DNA from: an uncultured Lachnospiraceae bacterium
Lineage (GTDB): Bacteria > Bacillota > Clostridia > Lachnospirales > Lachnospiraceae
Assembly (NCBI GenBank): GCA_944383765.1
Contig: CALWQT010000009.1
Coordinates: 35,065-99,064, forward strand
Direction: 5' to 3'
DNA length: 64,000 nucleotides
The position numbers and the translations under genes are program-made. The notes beneath the pieces were generated by a model. It saw nothing but the letters and a program-made list of their open reading frames with translations. It searched no databases and was not told where the DNA came from. This document shows positions 34,810 through 44,459 of the stretch, piece after piece (position 1 is the stretch's first letter; each line of letters starts with the position of its first letter).

Positions 34810-36930
34810 TTGGCTGGAAGAGAATATCCATTGGAGAGAACCAGAAATATCGGTATTATGGCTCACATCGATGCTGGTAAGACCACATTGACCGAGCGTA
34901 TCCTGTATTATACTGGTGTAAACTATAAGATTGGTAATACTCATGAAGGCAACGCAACCATGGACTGGATGGAGCAGGAGCAGGAAAGAGGTATCACAAT
35001 TACCTCTGCAGCTACTACTTGCCATTGGACCCTGGAAGAGAACTGCAAACCGAAGCCAGGCGCTCCGGAGCATCGTATCAACATTATCGATACTCCTGGA
35101 CACGTTGACTTTACGGTAGAAGTAGAACGTTCCCTGCGTGTGCTGGACGGCGCTGTAGGCGTTTTCTGCGCAAAAGGTGGTGTTGAGCCCCAGTCAGAGA
35201 ATGTATGGCGTCAGGCAGATACCTACAATGTTCCGAGAATGGCTTTCATCAATAAGATGGACATTCTTGGTGCAGATTTCTATAACGCTGTAGATCAGAT
35301 CCGTACCAGACTTGGCAAGAATGCCATCTGTTTACAGCTTCCTATCGGCAAGGAAGATGAATTCAAGGGAATCATCGACCTGTTCGAGATGAAAGCTTAC
35401 ATCTACAACGATGATAAGGGTGATGACATCAGTATCGTAGATATTCCGGAAGATATGAAGGATGATGCAGAACTGTATCATTCTGAACTGGTAGAGAAGA
35501 TCTGCGAGTTAGATGACGACCTGATGATGATGTACCTGGAAGGTGAAGAACCTTCTGTAGAAGAAATGAAGAAAGTGCTGAGAAAAGCTACCTGCGAATG
35601 TACAGCTATTCCGGTATGCTGCGGATCTGCATACAGAAACAAAGGTGTTCAGAAGCTTCTGGATGCTGTCATCGAATTCATGCCAGCTCCTACTGACATC
35701 CCTGCTATCAAGGGTGTGGATATGGAAGGAAATGAAATCGAGAGACATTCTTCTGATGAAGAACCATTCTCCGCTCTGGTATTCAAGATCATGACTGACC
35801 CGTTCGTTGGAAAACTTGCTTTCTTCCGTGTGTATTCCGGAACCATGAACTCCGGTTCTTATGTTCTGAATGCTACGAAGGGCAAGAAAGAGCGTGTTGG
35901 ACGTATCGTGCAGATGCACGCAAATAAGAGACAGGAGATCGAGAAAGTTTACTCCGGCGATATCGCTGCTGCAGTAGGTTTCAAGGTTTCCACCACAGGT
36001 GATACCATTTGTGATGAACAGCATCCGGTTATTCTGGAATCTATGGAGTTCCCGGAGCCTGTTATCGATATTGCTATCGAGCCGAAGACCAAAGCTGGTC
36101 AGGGCAAGATGGGCGAAGCTCTTGCAAAGCTTGCTGAGGAAGATCCTACTTTCCGTGCAAGAACCGACCAGGAGACTGGACAGACCATTATCTCCGGTAT
36201 GGGTGAGCTTCATCTGGAAATCATCGTAGACCGTCTGCTTCGTGAGTTTAACGTAGAGGCTAACGTAGGTGCACCTCAGGTTGCTTACAAGGAGACCTTT
36301 ACCAAGGCTGTTGATGTAGACAGCAAGTATGCAAAACAGTCTGGTGGACGTGGTCAGTACGGTCACTGTAAAGTACACTTTGAGCCTATGGATGCTAACG
36401 CAGAGGAGACCTTTAAGTTTGATTCCACCGTTGTCGGCGGTGCTATCCCGAAGGAATATATTCCTGCAGTTGGCGAGGGTATTGAGGAAGCTGCTAAGGC
36501 AGGTATCCTGGGCGGATTCCCGGTACTGGGCGTTCATGCAACTGTATTCGACGGTTCCTATCATGAAGTAGACTCTTCTGAGATGGCATTCCACATTGCA
36601 GGTTCCCTGGCATTCAAGGAAGCTATGCAGAAAGCCGGAGCTATCCTGCTTGAGCCGATCATGAAGGTAGAGGTAACAATGCCTGAGGAATACATGGGCG
36701 ATGTTATCGGCGACATTAACTCCCGTCGTGGCCGGATTGAAGGTATGGACGACGTTGGCGGCGGAAAGATGGTAAAAGCTTTCGTTCCGTTGTCCGAGAT
36801 GTTCGGCTACTCCACAGACCTGCGTTCTAAGACCCAGGGCCGTGGAAACTACTCCATGTTCTTTGATAAGTACGAACCAGTACCGAAGAGCGTACAGGAG
36901 AAAGTTTTAAGCGAGAGAAAAGGCAAATAA
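34810..36930 (+). CDS. fusA: Elongation factor G
   Basis: A 706-residue translocase GTPase. It has G1 AHIDAGKTT at about residues 17-25, DTPGHVDF (G3) and NKMD (G4) in the GTPase domain, followed by the tuf-like domain 2 and the C-terminal domains IV and V with SGGRGQYGH and [10 protein letters not shown]. It catalyses ribosome translocation and, with RRF, recycling. The start codon is TTG at 34810, eight bases after an AGGAGG; the next in-frame ATG lies well inside the GTPase domain, so TTG must be correct. Follows rpsG by 21 bp. Confidence 0.97.
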   Translation: MAGREYPLERTRNIGIMAHIDAGKTTLTERILYYTGVNYKIGNTHEGNATMDWMEQEQERGITITSAATTCHWTLEENCKPKPGAPEHRINIIDTPGHVDFTVEVERSLRVLDGAVGVFCAKGGVEPQSENVWRQADTYNVPRMAFINKMDILGADFYNAVDQIRTRLGKNAICLQLPIGKEDEFKGIIDLFEMKAYIYNDDKGDDISIVDIPEDMKDDAELYHSELVEKICELDDDLMMMYLEGEEPSVEEMKKVLRKATCECTAIPVCCGSAYRNKGVQKLLDAVIEFMPAPTDIPAIKGVDMEGNEIERHSSDEEPFSALVFKIMTDPFVGKLAFFRVYSGTMNSGSYVLNATKGKKERVGRIVQMHANKRQEIEKVYSGDIAAAVGFKVSTTGDTICDEQHPVILESMEFPEPVIDIAIEPKTKAGQGKMGEALAKLAEEDPTFRARTDQETGQTIISGMGELHLEIIVDRLLREFNVEANVGAPQVAYKETFTKAVDVDSKYAKQSGGRGQYGHCKVHFEPMDANAEETFKFDSTVVGGAIPKEYIPAVGEGIEEAAKAGILGGFPVLGVHATVFDGSYHEVDSSEMAFHIAGSLAFKEAMQKAGAILLEPIMKVEVTMPEEYMGDVIGDINSRRGRIEGMDDVGGGKMVKAFVPLSEMFGYSTDLRSKTQGRGNYSMFFDKYEPVPKSVQEKVLSERKGK

Positions 36931-36989
36931 TTGAATCAGTTTTCAGCTTCCGGAGGCGTGAAAACGCCCCGGAATCTAAAGAAATAGGC

Positions 36990-37018
36990 TTGAAATAAGT
37001 ATTGAAATAGAATATAAT
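36990..37018 (+). promoter_or_regulatory. Additional promoter for tuf
   Basis: TTGAAA (36990-36995), 17 bp, TATAAT (37013-37018). It would let tuf be made above the level of the upstream operon. A hairpin around GGCGT-GAAA-ACGCC (about 36955) precedes it. Confidence 0.75.
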
Positions 37019-37085
37019 TATAGACAGCCTAGACAATAACAACAAAACAGCCCTGAAGGGTGTAAATTAAGGAGGACGTTATAAA

Positions 37086-38279
37086 ATGGCTAAAGCTAAG
37101 TTTGAAAGAACGAAACCGCATTGTAACATCGGTACCATCGGCCACGTTGACCATGGTAAAACTACTCTGACAGCTGCTATCACAAAGACTCTTCATGATA
37201 GATTAGGTACTGGTGAGGCAGTTGCTTTCGAGAACATCGATAAGGCTCCGGAAGAGAGAGAGCGTGGTATCACCATCTCTACTGCACACGTTGAGTACGA
37301 GACTGAGAAGAGACACTATGCACACGTTGACTGCCCAGGACATGCTGACTATGTAAAGAACATGATCACTGGTGCTGCACAGATGGACGGCGCTATCCTG
37401 GTAGTAGCTGCTACCGATGGTGTAATGGCTCAGACAAGAGAGCACATCCTTCTGTCCCGTCAGGTAGGCGTTCCTTACATCGTTGTATTCATGAACAAAT
37501 GTGACATGGTAGACGATCCGGAACTGTTAGAGCTGGTTGAGATGGAAATCAGAGACCTGCTTACCGAGTATGAATTCCCGGGCGATGATACTCCTATCAT
37601 TCAGGGTTCTGCTCTGAAGGCTCTGGAAGATCCGTCCAGCGAGTGGGGCGACAAGATCCTGGAACTGATGGATGCTGTAGACAGCTACATTCCGGATCCG
37701 CAGCGTGAGACTGACAAGCCGTTCCTGATGCCTGTAGAGGACGTATTCTCCATTACCGGTCGTGGTACTGTTGCTACTGGTAGAGTAGAGAGAGGTGTTC
37801 TGCACGTATCTGACGAAGTTGAGATCGTTGGTGTTCATGAGGACGTTCGTAAGGTAGTTGTTACCGGTATCGAGATGTTCCGTAAGCTGCTTGACGAGGC
37901 TCAGGCTGGTGATAACATCGGTGCTCTGCTTCGTGGTGTTCAGAGAAACGAGATCGAGCGTGGACAGTGTCTGGTTAAGCCAGGTTCTGTAAAGTGCCAC
38001 AAGAAATTTACCGCTCAGGTATACGTTCTGACCAAAGACGAGGGTGGCCGTCATACTCCTTTCTTCAACAACTATCGTCCGCAGTTCTATTTCAGAACAA
38101 CTGACGTTACTGGCGTTTGCGAATTACCGGCTGGTACAGAAATGTGTATGCCTGGTGATAACGTAGAAATGACTGTAGAACTGATTCACCCGGTAGCTAT
38201 GGAGCAGGGTCTTCGTTTCGCTATCCGTGAAGGTGGTAGAACAGTTGGTTCTGGTAGAGTTGTTTCCATTATCGAATAA
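37086..38279 (+). CDS. tuf: Elongation factor Tu
   Basis: A 397-residue GTPase that delivers aminoacyl-tRNA to the ribosome. G1 GHVDHGKTT, the switch II region DCPGHADYV and NKCDMVD (G4) are typical, and domains 2 and 3 follow ([25 protein letters not shown]). ATG has AAGGAGG upstream. It is the last gene of the str operon, 155 bp after fusA, with its own promoter and a strong terminator. Confidence 0.98.
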   Translation: MAKAKFERTKPHCNIGTIGHVDHGKTTLTAAITKTLHDRLGTGEAVAFENIDKAPEERERGITISTAHVEYETEKRHYAHVDCPGHADYVKNMITGAAQMDGAILVVAATDGVMAQTREHILLSRQVGVPYIVVFMNKCDMVDDPELLELVEMEIRDLLTEYEFPGDDTPIIQGSALKALEDPSSEWGDKILELMDAVDSYIPDPQRETDKPFLMPVEDVFSITGRGTVATGRVERGVLHVSDEVEIVGVHEDVRKVVVTGIEMFRKLLDEAQAGDNIGALLRGVQRNEIERGQCLVKPGSVKCHKKFTAQVYVLTKDEGGRHTPFFNNYRPQFYFRTTDVTGVCELPAGTEMCMPGDNVEMTVELIHPVAMEQGLRFAIREGGRTVGSGRVVSIIE

Positions 38280-38337
38280 TTCTGAATTTATCAATAAAAC
38301 TTTATCCGTATAGATAATTTGTGTTCAAGCGTAAGTA

Positions 38338-38364
38338 AGCCCGGAAGGCAATGCCTTCCGGGCT
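38338..38364. terminator. Terminator between tuf and the subtilase gene
   Basis: A 13-bp AGCCCGGAAGGCA inverted repeat with minimal loop, followed by T-residues. Confidence 0.88.
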
Positions 38365-38370
38365 TTTCTG

Positions 38371-39642
38371 TTACACAGGTTTTTCCCACAAAAAAGCGTT
38401 TCCCGCATCTAACATTCCTCCTGTGGAACAGGTACCTGCAAGGGAATCCAGGGGGCGGGCTGATTGAAGGATAGCAGTTCTGATATCCTGAAGAGAAAAA
38501 TCAGGGTGATAAGAATACAGTAAAGCAGCAGTTCCCGTGACCATGGGGGCAGCCATGGAAGTACCGCTTAAAAATCCGTATCCCTCTGGAGTTGTGCTCA
38601 CGATGTAGCTGCCGGGAGCGGCAATATCGGTACTTGTTGGTCCATAATTGGAGGAGGTGTTCAAAGCACCGTTGAAATCCAGGCTGGAAACAACAATTAT
38701 GTTATCATAAGGCAGGCTGGCAGGATAGACAGGAGCGGAATCAATATGATATCCAATGCCCTGTTCATCTCCATTCCCAGCGGCTACCACAAACAGCATA
38801 GAAGAAGCTTGGATCGTATCAGCCAGTTCCTGGCTATAAGTACTGGAACAGAAGCTGAGGTTGCAGATGGAGGCGCCGTTCGCTTCTGCATACCGGATAG
38901 CGGCTACCACATCTTCGGGAGTACCGATTCCCTGGGAGGTTCCCAGAGCTTTCAGGATCATGATCTTTATTTTGGGAGAATTTCCGTTGATAGGACCTGT
39001 GATTCCCACCACTCCTCCGTTTTCCCGTTTAGCGGAAATGATTCCGGCTACATGGGTTCCATGAGTATCTTCTGCGCTGCCGGAGAAAACAAATGGATTG
39101 TTGTAGAAGAAGTTCCAACCATAATAATCGTCTACATAGCCGTTTCCATCATTATCAATGTTGTCCCAGGGGATTTCCCCAGGATTGGTCCAGACGGAGT
39201 CTTTCAGATCCGGATGAAACAGATTGGCTCCCGTATCGATCACAGCTACGGTCACTTCCCGGGTGTCAGTGGCGGAGTCATAAAGATTCCAGGCAGGAAG
39301 AAGATTGATATCAATCCCGGCTGTGGCAGTTGTGGTCACGGTTTCCAGACTGCCTGGCTGGAGAGGTATGGCGAATCCGGAAGAAGATTCTGATGGTGGA
39401 ACATAGGAAGAGCCACCATAGGCAAATCGGTCCCGGATTTCCACCAGCTGCAGATCACCGTGATTTTTAAAGCCCCACTGATATTCTGCATAAGTGTCGC
39501 TGGGAGACAGATTTTCTACACCGGGACCAATGGCTGCGGTGTGAAAGAAATCATCATCAGCAAAGGCTGTAAATGGAAGAGCAAGGGAGAAGACCAGGGC
39601 AAAGGTCCCCGATACCCGGAAAAGAGAATGAGAAAAGAACAT
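38371..39642 (-). CDS. Secreted S8-family (subtilisin-like) serine protease
   Basis: A 423-residue exported protease with a signal peptide (about 1-27, ending AFA). The catalytic triad is readable: Asp in AVIDTGANLFHPDL, His in THGTHVAGIISA, and Ser in SGTSMAAPMVTGTAAL; the oxyanion Asn lies in VVAAGNGDEQ. The N-terminal 100 residues of the mature protein may form a pro-region. It is probably wall-associated or free outside the cell. The frame is open upstream, but ATG 39642 with GGAGGG is the start. Convergent with tuf. Confidence 0.92.
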   Translation of the reverse strand: MFFSHSLFRVSGTFALVFSLALPFTAFADDDFFHTAAIGPGVENLSPSDTYAEYQWGFKNHGDLQLVEIRDRFAYGGSSYVPPSESSSGFAIPLQPGSLETVTTTATAGIDINLLPAWNLYDSATDTREVTVAVIDTGANLFHPDLKDSVWTNPGEIPWDNIDNDGNGYVDDYYGWNFFYNNPFVFSGSAEDTHGTHVAGIISAKRENGGVVGITGPINGNSPKIKIMILKALGTSQGIGTPEDVVAAIRYAEANGASICNLSFCSSTYSQELADTIQASSMLFVVAAGNGDEQGIGYHIDSAPVYPASLPYDNIIVVSSLDFNGALNTSSNYGPTSTDIAAPGSYIVSTTPEGYGFLSGTSMAAPMVTGTAALLYSYHPDFSLQDIRTAILQSARPLDSLAGTCSTGGMLDAGNAFLWEKPV

Positions 39643-39796
39643 AAATGCCCTCCTTTTTTGATACAATGGCATAAGGCCATATGATATTTCTGATGGAAAG
39701 TAGTATAGCATATTTTATGTGGAAAAAGTTTGAAAAATATATGAAGATTTTGGTATACTTTTGATAATGAAAGGTGATCAGAAAAGGAGGAATCCT

Positions 39797-40828
39797 GTGG
39801 AAGAACAGCAGTTCCGAAATAAGATACAGTGGTTTACATTCTGTTCAAGCCTGCTGGTAGTGTGGGGGCATGCGCTGAATGCAGAATTGTTTTTGGGAAA
39901 TTCTCCTGCGGCTGCCAGGCTGGGACAGGTGGAACGTTTCCTGGGAAATGAGATAGGCCAGCTGGCGGTACCATCGTTTTTTATGATTTCAGCCTACCTG
40001 TTTTACCGGAATTTTAATTGGAGCAGGCTGAAGGGAAAATGGAAATCCAGATGTCAGTCATTGGTGGTTCCTTTTTTGCTGTGGAATGGGATCTATTATC
40101 TCGGATATATCCTTGCCAGCCGGATCGGCGGATTAACGGATGTGGTGGGGAAAGGAATCATTCCTGTGGACTGGAACAATCTGTTTCAGGCGGTTTTTCA
40201 TTACCGGTATAATTATGTGTTCTGGTATCTGTACCAGCTGATCTGGCTGGTGGCACTTACTCCCGTTATCTATGCGCTTCTGAAAAGAAAAGAGACGGCA
40301 GCCCTGTACCTGGTAATTGTGAGCGGATTGGTATGGACGGCAGTCAATATTCCGGTCATCAATGAGGATTCTCTTTTGTACTATTCTGCAGCCGGATATT
40401 TTGCTATCCACGAAAAGAAAAAGGCAGAAGGGGCAAGAAGCAGCTGGCATATCAGGGCAGGGACAGCTTTTGTGATAGCCGGCTTGTTATGCCGTATTCT
40501 GTATGGGCAAACAGGGGCTGTAGGGCTTCTGGTGCTGTTTCGTCTGTTTGTCCCGTTAGGCGTATGGGCTTTGGTGGACCAGTCCAGGCTCTGGCCGGTG
40601 AAGGCGTGGATGAAAGATACCTTTTTTCTGTATGCGGTGCATTTTGCAGTTGTCCGTCTGGTGAATAAAACGGCGGCGTTCCTGTTCCCGGGAGATTTTC
40701 TGATAGCTGTTTTTTTATTCCTGGCTATGCCCTTGCTGTGTGTGATGCTCAGTGTTCTGGCAGGAAAAGTTATGAAAACAAGGGTTCCTTTTCTGTGGCA
40801 TTTGCTTACAGGTGGAAGGAATTACTGA
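39797..40828 (+). CDS. Acyltransferase-3 family membrane protein
   Basis: A 343-residue membrane protein with about ten helices of the acyltransferase-3 (OafA/NRPS-like O-acyltransferase, PF01757) family. Visible are IQWFTFCSSLLVVWGHALN with the conserved His in the first helix, SFFMISAYLFYRNF in the second, and LWNGIYYLGY. These enzymes move acetyl groups onto cell-surface sugars. GTG 39797 has AAGGAGG six bases upstream and is preferred over the ATG at 39767. It is monocistronic; the target glycan is unknown. Confidence 0.85.
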   Translation: MEEQQFRNKIQWFTFCSSLLVVWGHALNAELFLGNSPAAARLGQVERFLGNEIGQLAVPSFFMISAYLFYRNFNWSRLKGKWKSRCQSLVVPFLLWNGIYYLGYILASRIGGLTDVVGKGIIPVDWNNLFQAVFHYRYNYVFWYLYQLIWLVALTPVIYALLKRKETAALYLVIVSGLVWTAVNIPVINEDSLLYYSAAGYFAIHEKKKAEGARSSWHIRAGTAFVIAGLLCRILYGQTGAVGLLVLFRLFVPLGVWALVDQSRLWPVKAWMKDTFFLYAVHFAVVRLVNKTAAFLFPGDFLIAVFLFLAMPLLCVMLSVLAGKVMKTRVPFLWHLLTGGRNY

Positions 40829-40876
40829 CGCTTTTTGAACGAAAGTCAAATTTTCCGAAAATAATCAATATAATAC

Positions 40877-40905
40877 TTGAAAAGACTTAATAAATAGAGT
40901 AATAT
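40877..40905 (+). promoter_or_regulatory. Promoter of the serC-serA operon
   Basis: TTGAAA (40877-40882), 17 bp, TAATAT (40900-40905). Confidence 0.7.
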
Positions 40906-40944
40906 GGGTGTTAAAATAGTTATTAGGGAATAGGAGGAGAATCT

Positions 40945-42027
40945 ATGGCTAGAATTTATAACTTTTCTGCAGGACCGGCTACTCTGCCGGAAGCGGTTTT
41001 GAAAGAGGCCGCAGAAGAAATGCTGGACTACCGGGGAACGGGAATGTCTGTGATGGAGATGAGCCATCGTTCCAAGGCATATGAGGAAATCCATAATGAA
41101 GCAATTTCCGATTTACGGGAACTTATGGATATTCCGGAGAATTATAAGGTTTTGTTCCTACAGGGAGGAGCCTCCCTGCAATTTGCCATGATCCCCATGA
41201 ATCTGATGAAGAATCGGGTGGCGGATTATATTATCACAGGCCAGTGGGCAAAGAAAGCTTATCAGGAAGCGAAACTTTATGGAAAAGCAAATGCGGTGGC
41301 TTCCAGCGAAGATAAAATGTTTACCTACATTCCGGATTGTTCAGATCTTCCTATTTCACCTGATGCGGATTATGTTTATATTTGTCAGAACAATACGGTT
41401 TTTGGAACAGCGTACCATCAGCTCCCGGATACAAAAGGGAAACTGCTGGTAGCAGATATTTCTTCCTGCTTTCTGGCTGAGCCTATGGATGTTTCCAAAT
41501 ATGGAATCCTGTATGGAGGCGTGCAGAAAAATGTAGGGCCGGCAGGTACGGTTATCGTCATTATCCGTGAGGATCTGATCACCGACGATGTTTTGCCGGG
41601 AACACCTACTATGCTTCGGTATAAAACCCACGCAGATGCCAATTCGCTTTATAATACGCCGCCGGCTTATGGAATTTATATCTGCGGCAAGGTGTTTAAG
41701 TGGCTGAAACAGCGGGGCGGCCTGGCAGCCATGAAAGAATACAATGAGAAAAAGGCAGGTATCCTTTATGACTATCTGGATCACAGCCAGATGTTTAAAG
41801 GGACTGTGGAGAAAAAAGACCGTTCTATGATGAATGTACCGTTTGTAACAGGAAATCCGGAGCTGGACGCTAAATTTATTAAAGAGGCGAAGGAAGCCGG
41901 CCTGGAAAACCTGAAAGGATACCGTACGGTAGGCGGAATGAGAGCCAGCATTTACAATGCTATGCCTATGGACGGAGTGATTGCTCTTGTAAACTTTATG
42001 CGTGATTTTGAAAGGAGAAATGGCTGA
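40945..42027 (+). CDS. serC: Phosphoserine aminotransferase
   Basis: A 360-residue PLP enzyme that turns 3-phosphohydroxypyruvate into phosphoserine. It begins IYNFSAGPATLPEAVL as SerC does, has LQGGASLQFAM for PLP/phosphate binding, the active-site Lys in GGVQKNVGPAGT, and ends near LKGYRTVGGMRASIYNA. Normal length. It has GGAGGAG before ATG and overlaps serA by one base (TGATG), so both steps of serine synthesis are coupled. Confidence 0.96.
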   Translation: MARIYNFSAGPATLPEAVLKEAAEEMLDYRGTGMSVMEMSHRSKAYEEIHNEAISDLRELMDIPENYKVLFLQGGASLQFAMIPMNLMKNRVADYIITGQWAKKAYQEAKLYGKANAVASSEDKMFTYIPDCSDLPISPDADYVYICQNNTVFGTAYHQLPDTKGKLLVADISSCFLAEPMDVSKYGILYGGVQKNVGPAGTVIVIIREDLITDDVLPGTPTMLRYKTHADANSLYNTPPAYGIYICGKVFKWLKQRGGLAAMKEYNEKKAGILYDYLDHSQMFKGTVEKKDRSMMNVPFVTGNPELDAKFIKEAKEAGLENLKGYRTVGGMRASIYNAMPMDGVIALVNFMRDFERRNG

Positions 42028-43187
42028 TGAAAACGATCCATTGTCTGAATGCCATTTCCAGATATGGCACGGATTTTCTGACGGAAGACTATACATTGAC
42101 AGAAAGTTTAGGGGAAGCGGATGGAATCCTGGTGAGAAGCGCTTCCATGCATGATATGGAACTGGGGAACCGCACCCTGGCAGTAGCCAGGGCTGGAGCA
42201 GGAGTCAATAATATTCCCCTGGAGAAATTTGCGGAGCAGGGCGTAGTGGTATTTAATACTCCGGGAGCTAATGCGAATGCAGTGAAGGAGCTGGTCCTGG
42301 CGGGATTGGTCCTGGCCTCCAGAGATGTGGTGGGAGGCATTGAATGGTGCCAGTCCATGAAAGAGGAACCGGATATTGCCAAACTGGTAGAAAAAGGAAA
42401 GAAAGCGTTTGCCGGTTGTGAGATCAGAGGAAAGAAACTGGGGGTTATTGGCCTTGGCGCCATAGGGGCAGAAGTAGCGAATGCAGCAGCAGCCCTGGGC
42501 ATGGAAGTGTACGGTTATGACCCGTACATTTCTGTAAATGCAGCGTGGATGCTGTCCAGAGATGTGAAACATATTTTGTCGGCTGATGTGATATTCCGGG
42601 AGTGCGATTATATTACCCTTCATGTGCCGCTGATGGATACCACAAAAGGAATGGTCAGCAGGCAGGTGATTTCTGAGATGAAAGACGGAGTGGCAGTCCT
42701 GAATTTTTCCAGAGATCTTCTGGTAGATGAAGATGCCATGGCGGAGGCTCTGAATTCGGGGAAAGTACGCAAATATGTGACCGATTTTCCAAATCCCAAG
42801 TCCGTAAATATGGGTGGCGCCATTGTCATTCCTCATTTAGGGGCTTCCACAGAAGAATCGGAGGATAATTGTGCGAAAATGGCTGTCATGGAAATTATGG
42901 ATTATCTGGAAAATGGAAATATCCGTAATTCTGTGAATTATCCTAACTGTGATATGGGCGTATGCAAGGCGGCGGCCCGCATTACCGTACTGCATCGGAA
43001 TATCCCTAATATGATCGGCCAGATCACAGCTATCCTGGCAGGGGAAGGAATCAATATATCAGATATGACTAATAAGAGCCGGGATAAATTTGCTTATACG
43101 ATGATGGATCTGGAGCAGTGTCCAAATGAGGAAACTGTGGAGCGGATAGGAGCCGTGGATGGAGTTCTTCGTGTGAGAGTACTGTAA
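42027..43187 (+). CDS. serA: 3-phosphoglycerate dehydrogenase-like protein with ACT domain
   Basis: A 386-residue NAD-dependent dehydrogenase whose neighbours (serC upstream, DUF1015 downstream) place it as the first step of serine synthesis. It has GLGAIGAEVANAAAALG for NAD and the catalytic His in IPHLGASTEES. Instead of the usual DVFxxEP with the catalytic Glu it has VTDFPNPKSVNMG, a variant found in this clade. A short ACT domain (about 315-386, VLHRNIPNMIGQITAILAG) probably senses serine. ATG overlaps the serC stop. Confidence 0.9.
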   Translation: MKTIHCLNAISRYGTDFLTEDYTLTESLGEADGILVRSASMHDMELGNRTLAVARAGAGVNNIPLEKFAEQGVVVFNTPGANANAVKELVLAGLVLASRDVVGGIEWCQSMKEEPDIAKLVEKGKKAFAGCEIRGKKLGVIGLGAIGAEVANAAAALGMEVYGYDPYISVNAAWMLSRDVKHILSADVIFRECDYITLHVPLMDTTKGMVSRQVISEMKDGVAVLNFSRDLLVDEDAMAEALNSGKVRKYVTDFPNPKSVNMGGAIVIPHLGASTEESEDNCAKMAVMEIMDYLENGNIRNSVNYPNCDMGVCKAAARITVLHRNIPNMIGQITAILAGEGINISDMTNKSRDKFAYTMMDLEQCPNEETVERIGAVDGVLRVRVL

Positions 43188-43205
43188 AAGAAAAGGGAGG
43201 TTACC

Positions 43206-44459
43206 ATGGCAGTTGTAAAACCATTTCGCTGTATCCGGCCGCAGCCTGGATTAGCAGAAAAAACAGCAGCCCTTCCCTATGATGTGTATCAGGAGGAAGA
43301 AGCCAGAAGAGCTGTGGAAGGCAAGCCTTTGTCTTTTCTGAATATTGACAGGCCGGAAACCCAGTTTCCGAAAGGAACAGACCCTTATGCGCCACAGGTG
43401 TATCAGAAAGGCAAAGAACTTCTGGAGGAAAGACTGGAAGAAGGGGTATATGAAGAGGATCCGGTGGAAGCCTATTATATCTATGAACTGACGATGGAAG
43501 GCAGGAGCCAGACGGGAATCGTAGGCTGCGCATCCATTGATGATTATCAGAATGGTATCATAAAAAAACATGAGAATACCAGGGAGGATAAGGAGCAGGA
43601 CAGAATACGCCATGTGGATATTCTGGGGGCTCAGACCGGTCCTATCTTTCTGGCCTACCGCAGTGTGCCGGAGATCTGTAAAATTGTGGAGTTCTGGAAA
43701 GGAACTGAGCCGTTGTATGATTTTACAGCCGATGATGGAGTGACGCACCGGGTATGGGAGATCAATGATCTGGCAATGGTGACGGAATTGGAAAAACTGT
43801 TTGGTGAGGTTCCTTCCGTTTATATTGCGGATGGGCATCACAGGGCTGCTTCCGCAGTAAAAGTGGGATTGAAGAGAAGAAAGGAACATCCAGGCTATAC
43901 GGGAACGGAGCCGTTTAATTATTTCCTTTCCGTATTATTTCCCGGAGATCAGCTGATGATCATGCCTTATAACCGGGTAGTAAAAGATTTAAATGGTATG
44001 GAGCCGAACGAGTTTCTGGAAAAGATTGCCCAGTTTTTTCAAGTGGAAAAGGTGGGGGAGCGGGGAAAGACGCCCTGCCAGCCGGATAAGAAGGGAACCT
44101 TTGGAATGCTTCTTGGAGATAGCTGGTATCTTCTTTCCACGAAACAGGAGGTGCTTGCCCGGACAGCTTCTGATCCGGTGGCGTCATTGGATGTGTCGGT
44201 GCTCCAGGATTTTTTGCTGGGGCCGATTCTTGGAATCCAGGATCCCAGGACGGACCACAGGATTGATTTTGTAGGGGGAATCCGTGGAGTGAAGGAATTG
44301 GAGAAGAGAACAGAAGAGGATATGGAACTTGCATTTTCCATGTATCCCACTTCCATGGAAGAGCTGTTTCAGGTGGCAGATGCAGGGCTTTTAATGCCTC
44401 CCAAGTCTACCTGGTTTGAGCCTAAACTTCGCAGCGGCCTGTTTATCCATAAAATATAA
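43206..44459 (+). CDS. DUF1015 protein (serine-operon associated)
   Basis: A 417-residue soluble protein of the DUF1015 family. It starts VKPFRCIRPQPGLA, and has the motif KKHENTREDKEQDR near residue 120 and YIADGHHRAASA near 209, both diagnostic; the DGHHR motif resembles that of the ParB/serine-kinase fold. In Clostridia it is regularly found with serC and serA. No phosphoserine phosphatase gene lies in this operon, so it might supply that step or act as a kinase; this is inference. Its stop codon overlaps the end of the convergent M23 gene by 17 bp. Confidence 0.85.
   Translation: MAVVKPFRCIRPQPGLAEKTAALPYDVYQEEEARRAVEGKPLSFLNIDRPETQFPKGTDPYAPQVYQKGKELLEERLEEGVYEEDPVEAYYIYELTMEGRSQTGIVGCASIDDYQNGIIKKHENTREDKEQDRIRHVDILGAQTGPIFLAYRSVPEICKIVEFWKGTEPLYDFTADDGVTHRVWEINDLAMVTELEKLFGEVPSVYIADGHHRAASAVKVGLKRRKEHPGYTGTEPFNYFLSVLFPGDQLMIMPYNRVVKDLNGMEPNEFLEKIAQFFQVEKVGERGKTPCQPDKKGTFGMLLGDSWYLLSTKQEVLARTASDPVASLDVSVLQDFLLGPILGIQDPRTDHRIDFVGGIRGVKELEKRTEEDMELAFSMYPTSMEELFQVADAGLLMPPKSTWFEPKLRSGLFIHKI

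Noticed and set aside
35509..36594. A 361-codon minus-strand frame inside fusA
   Set aside because: Antisense to a certain essential gene, no ribosome binding site, no recognisable protein.
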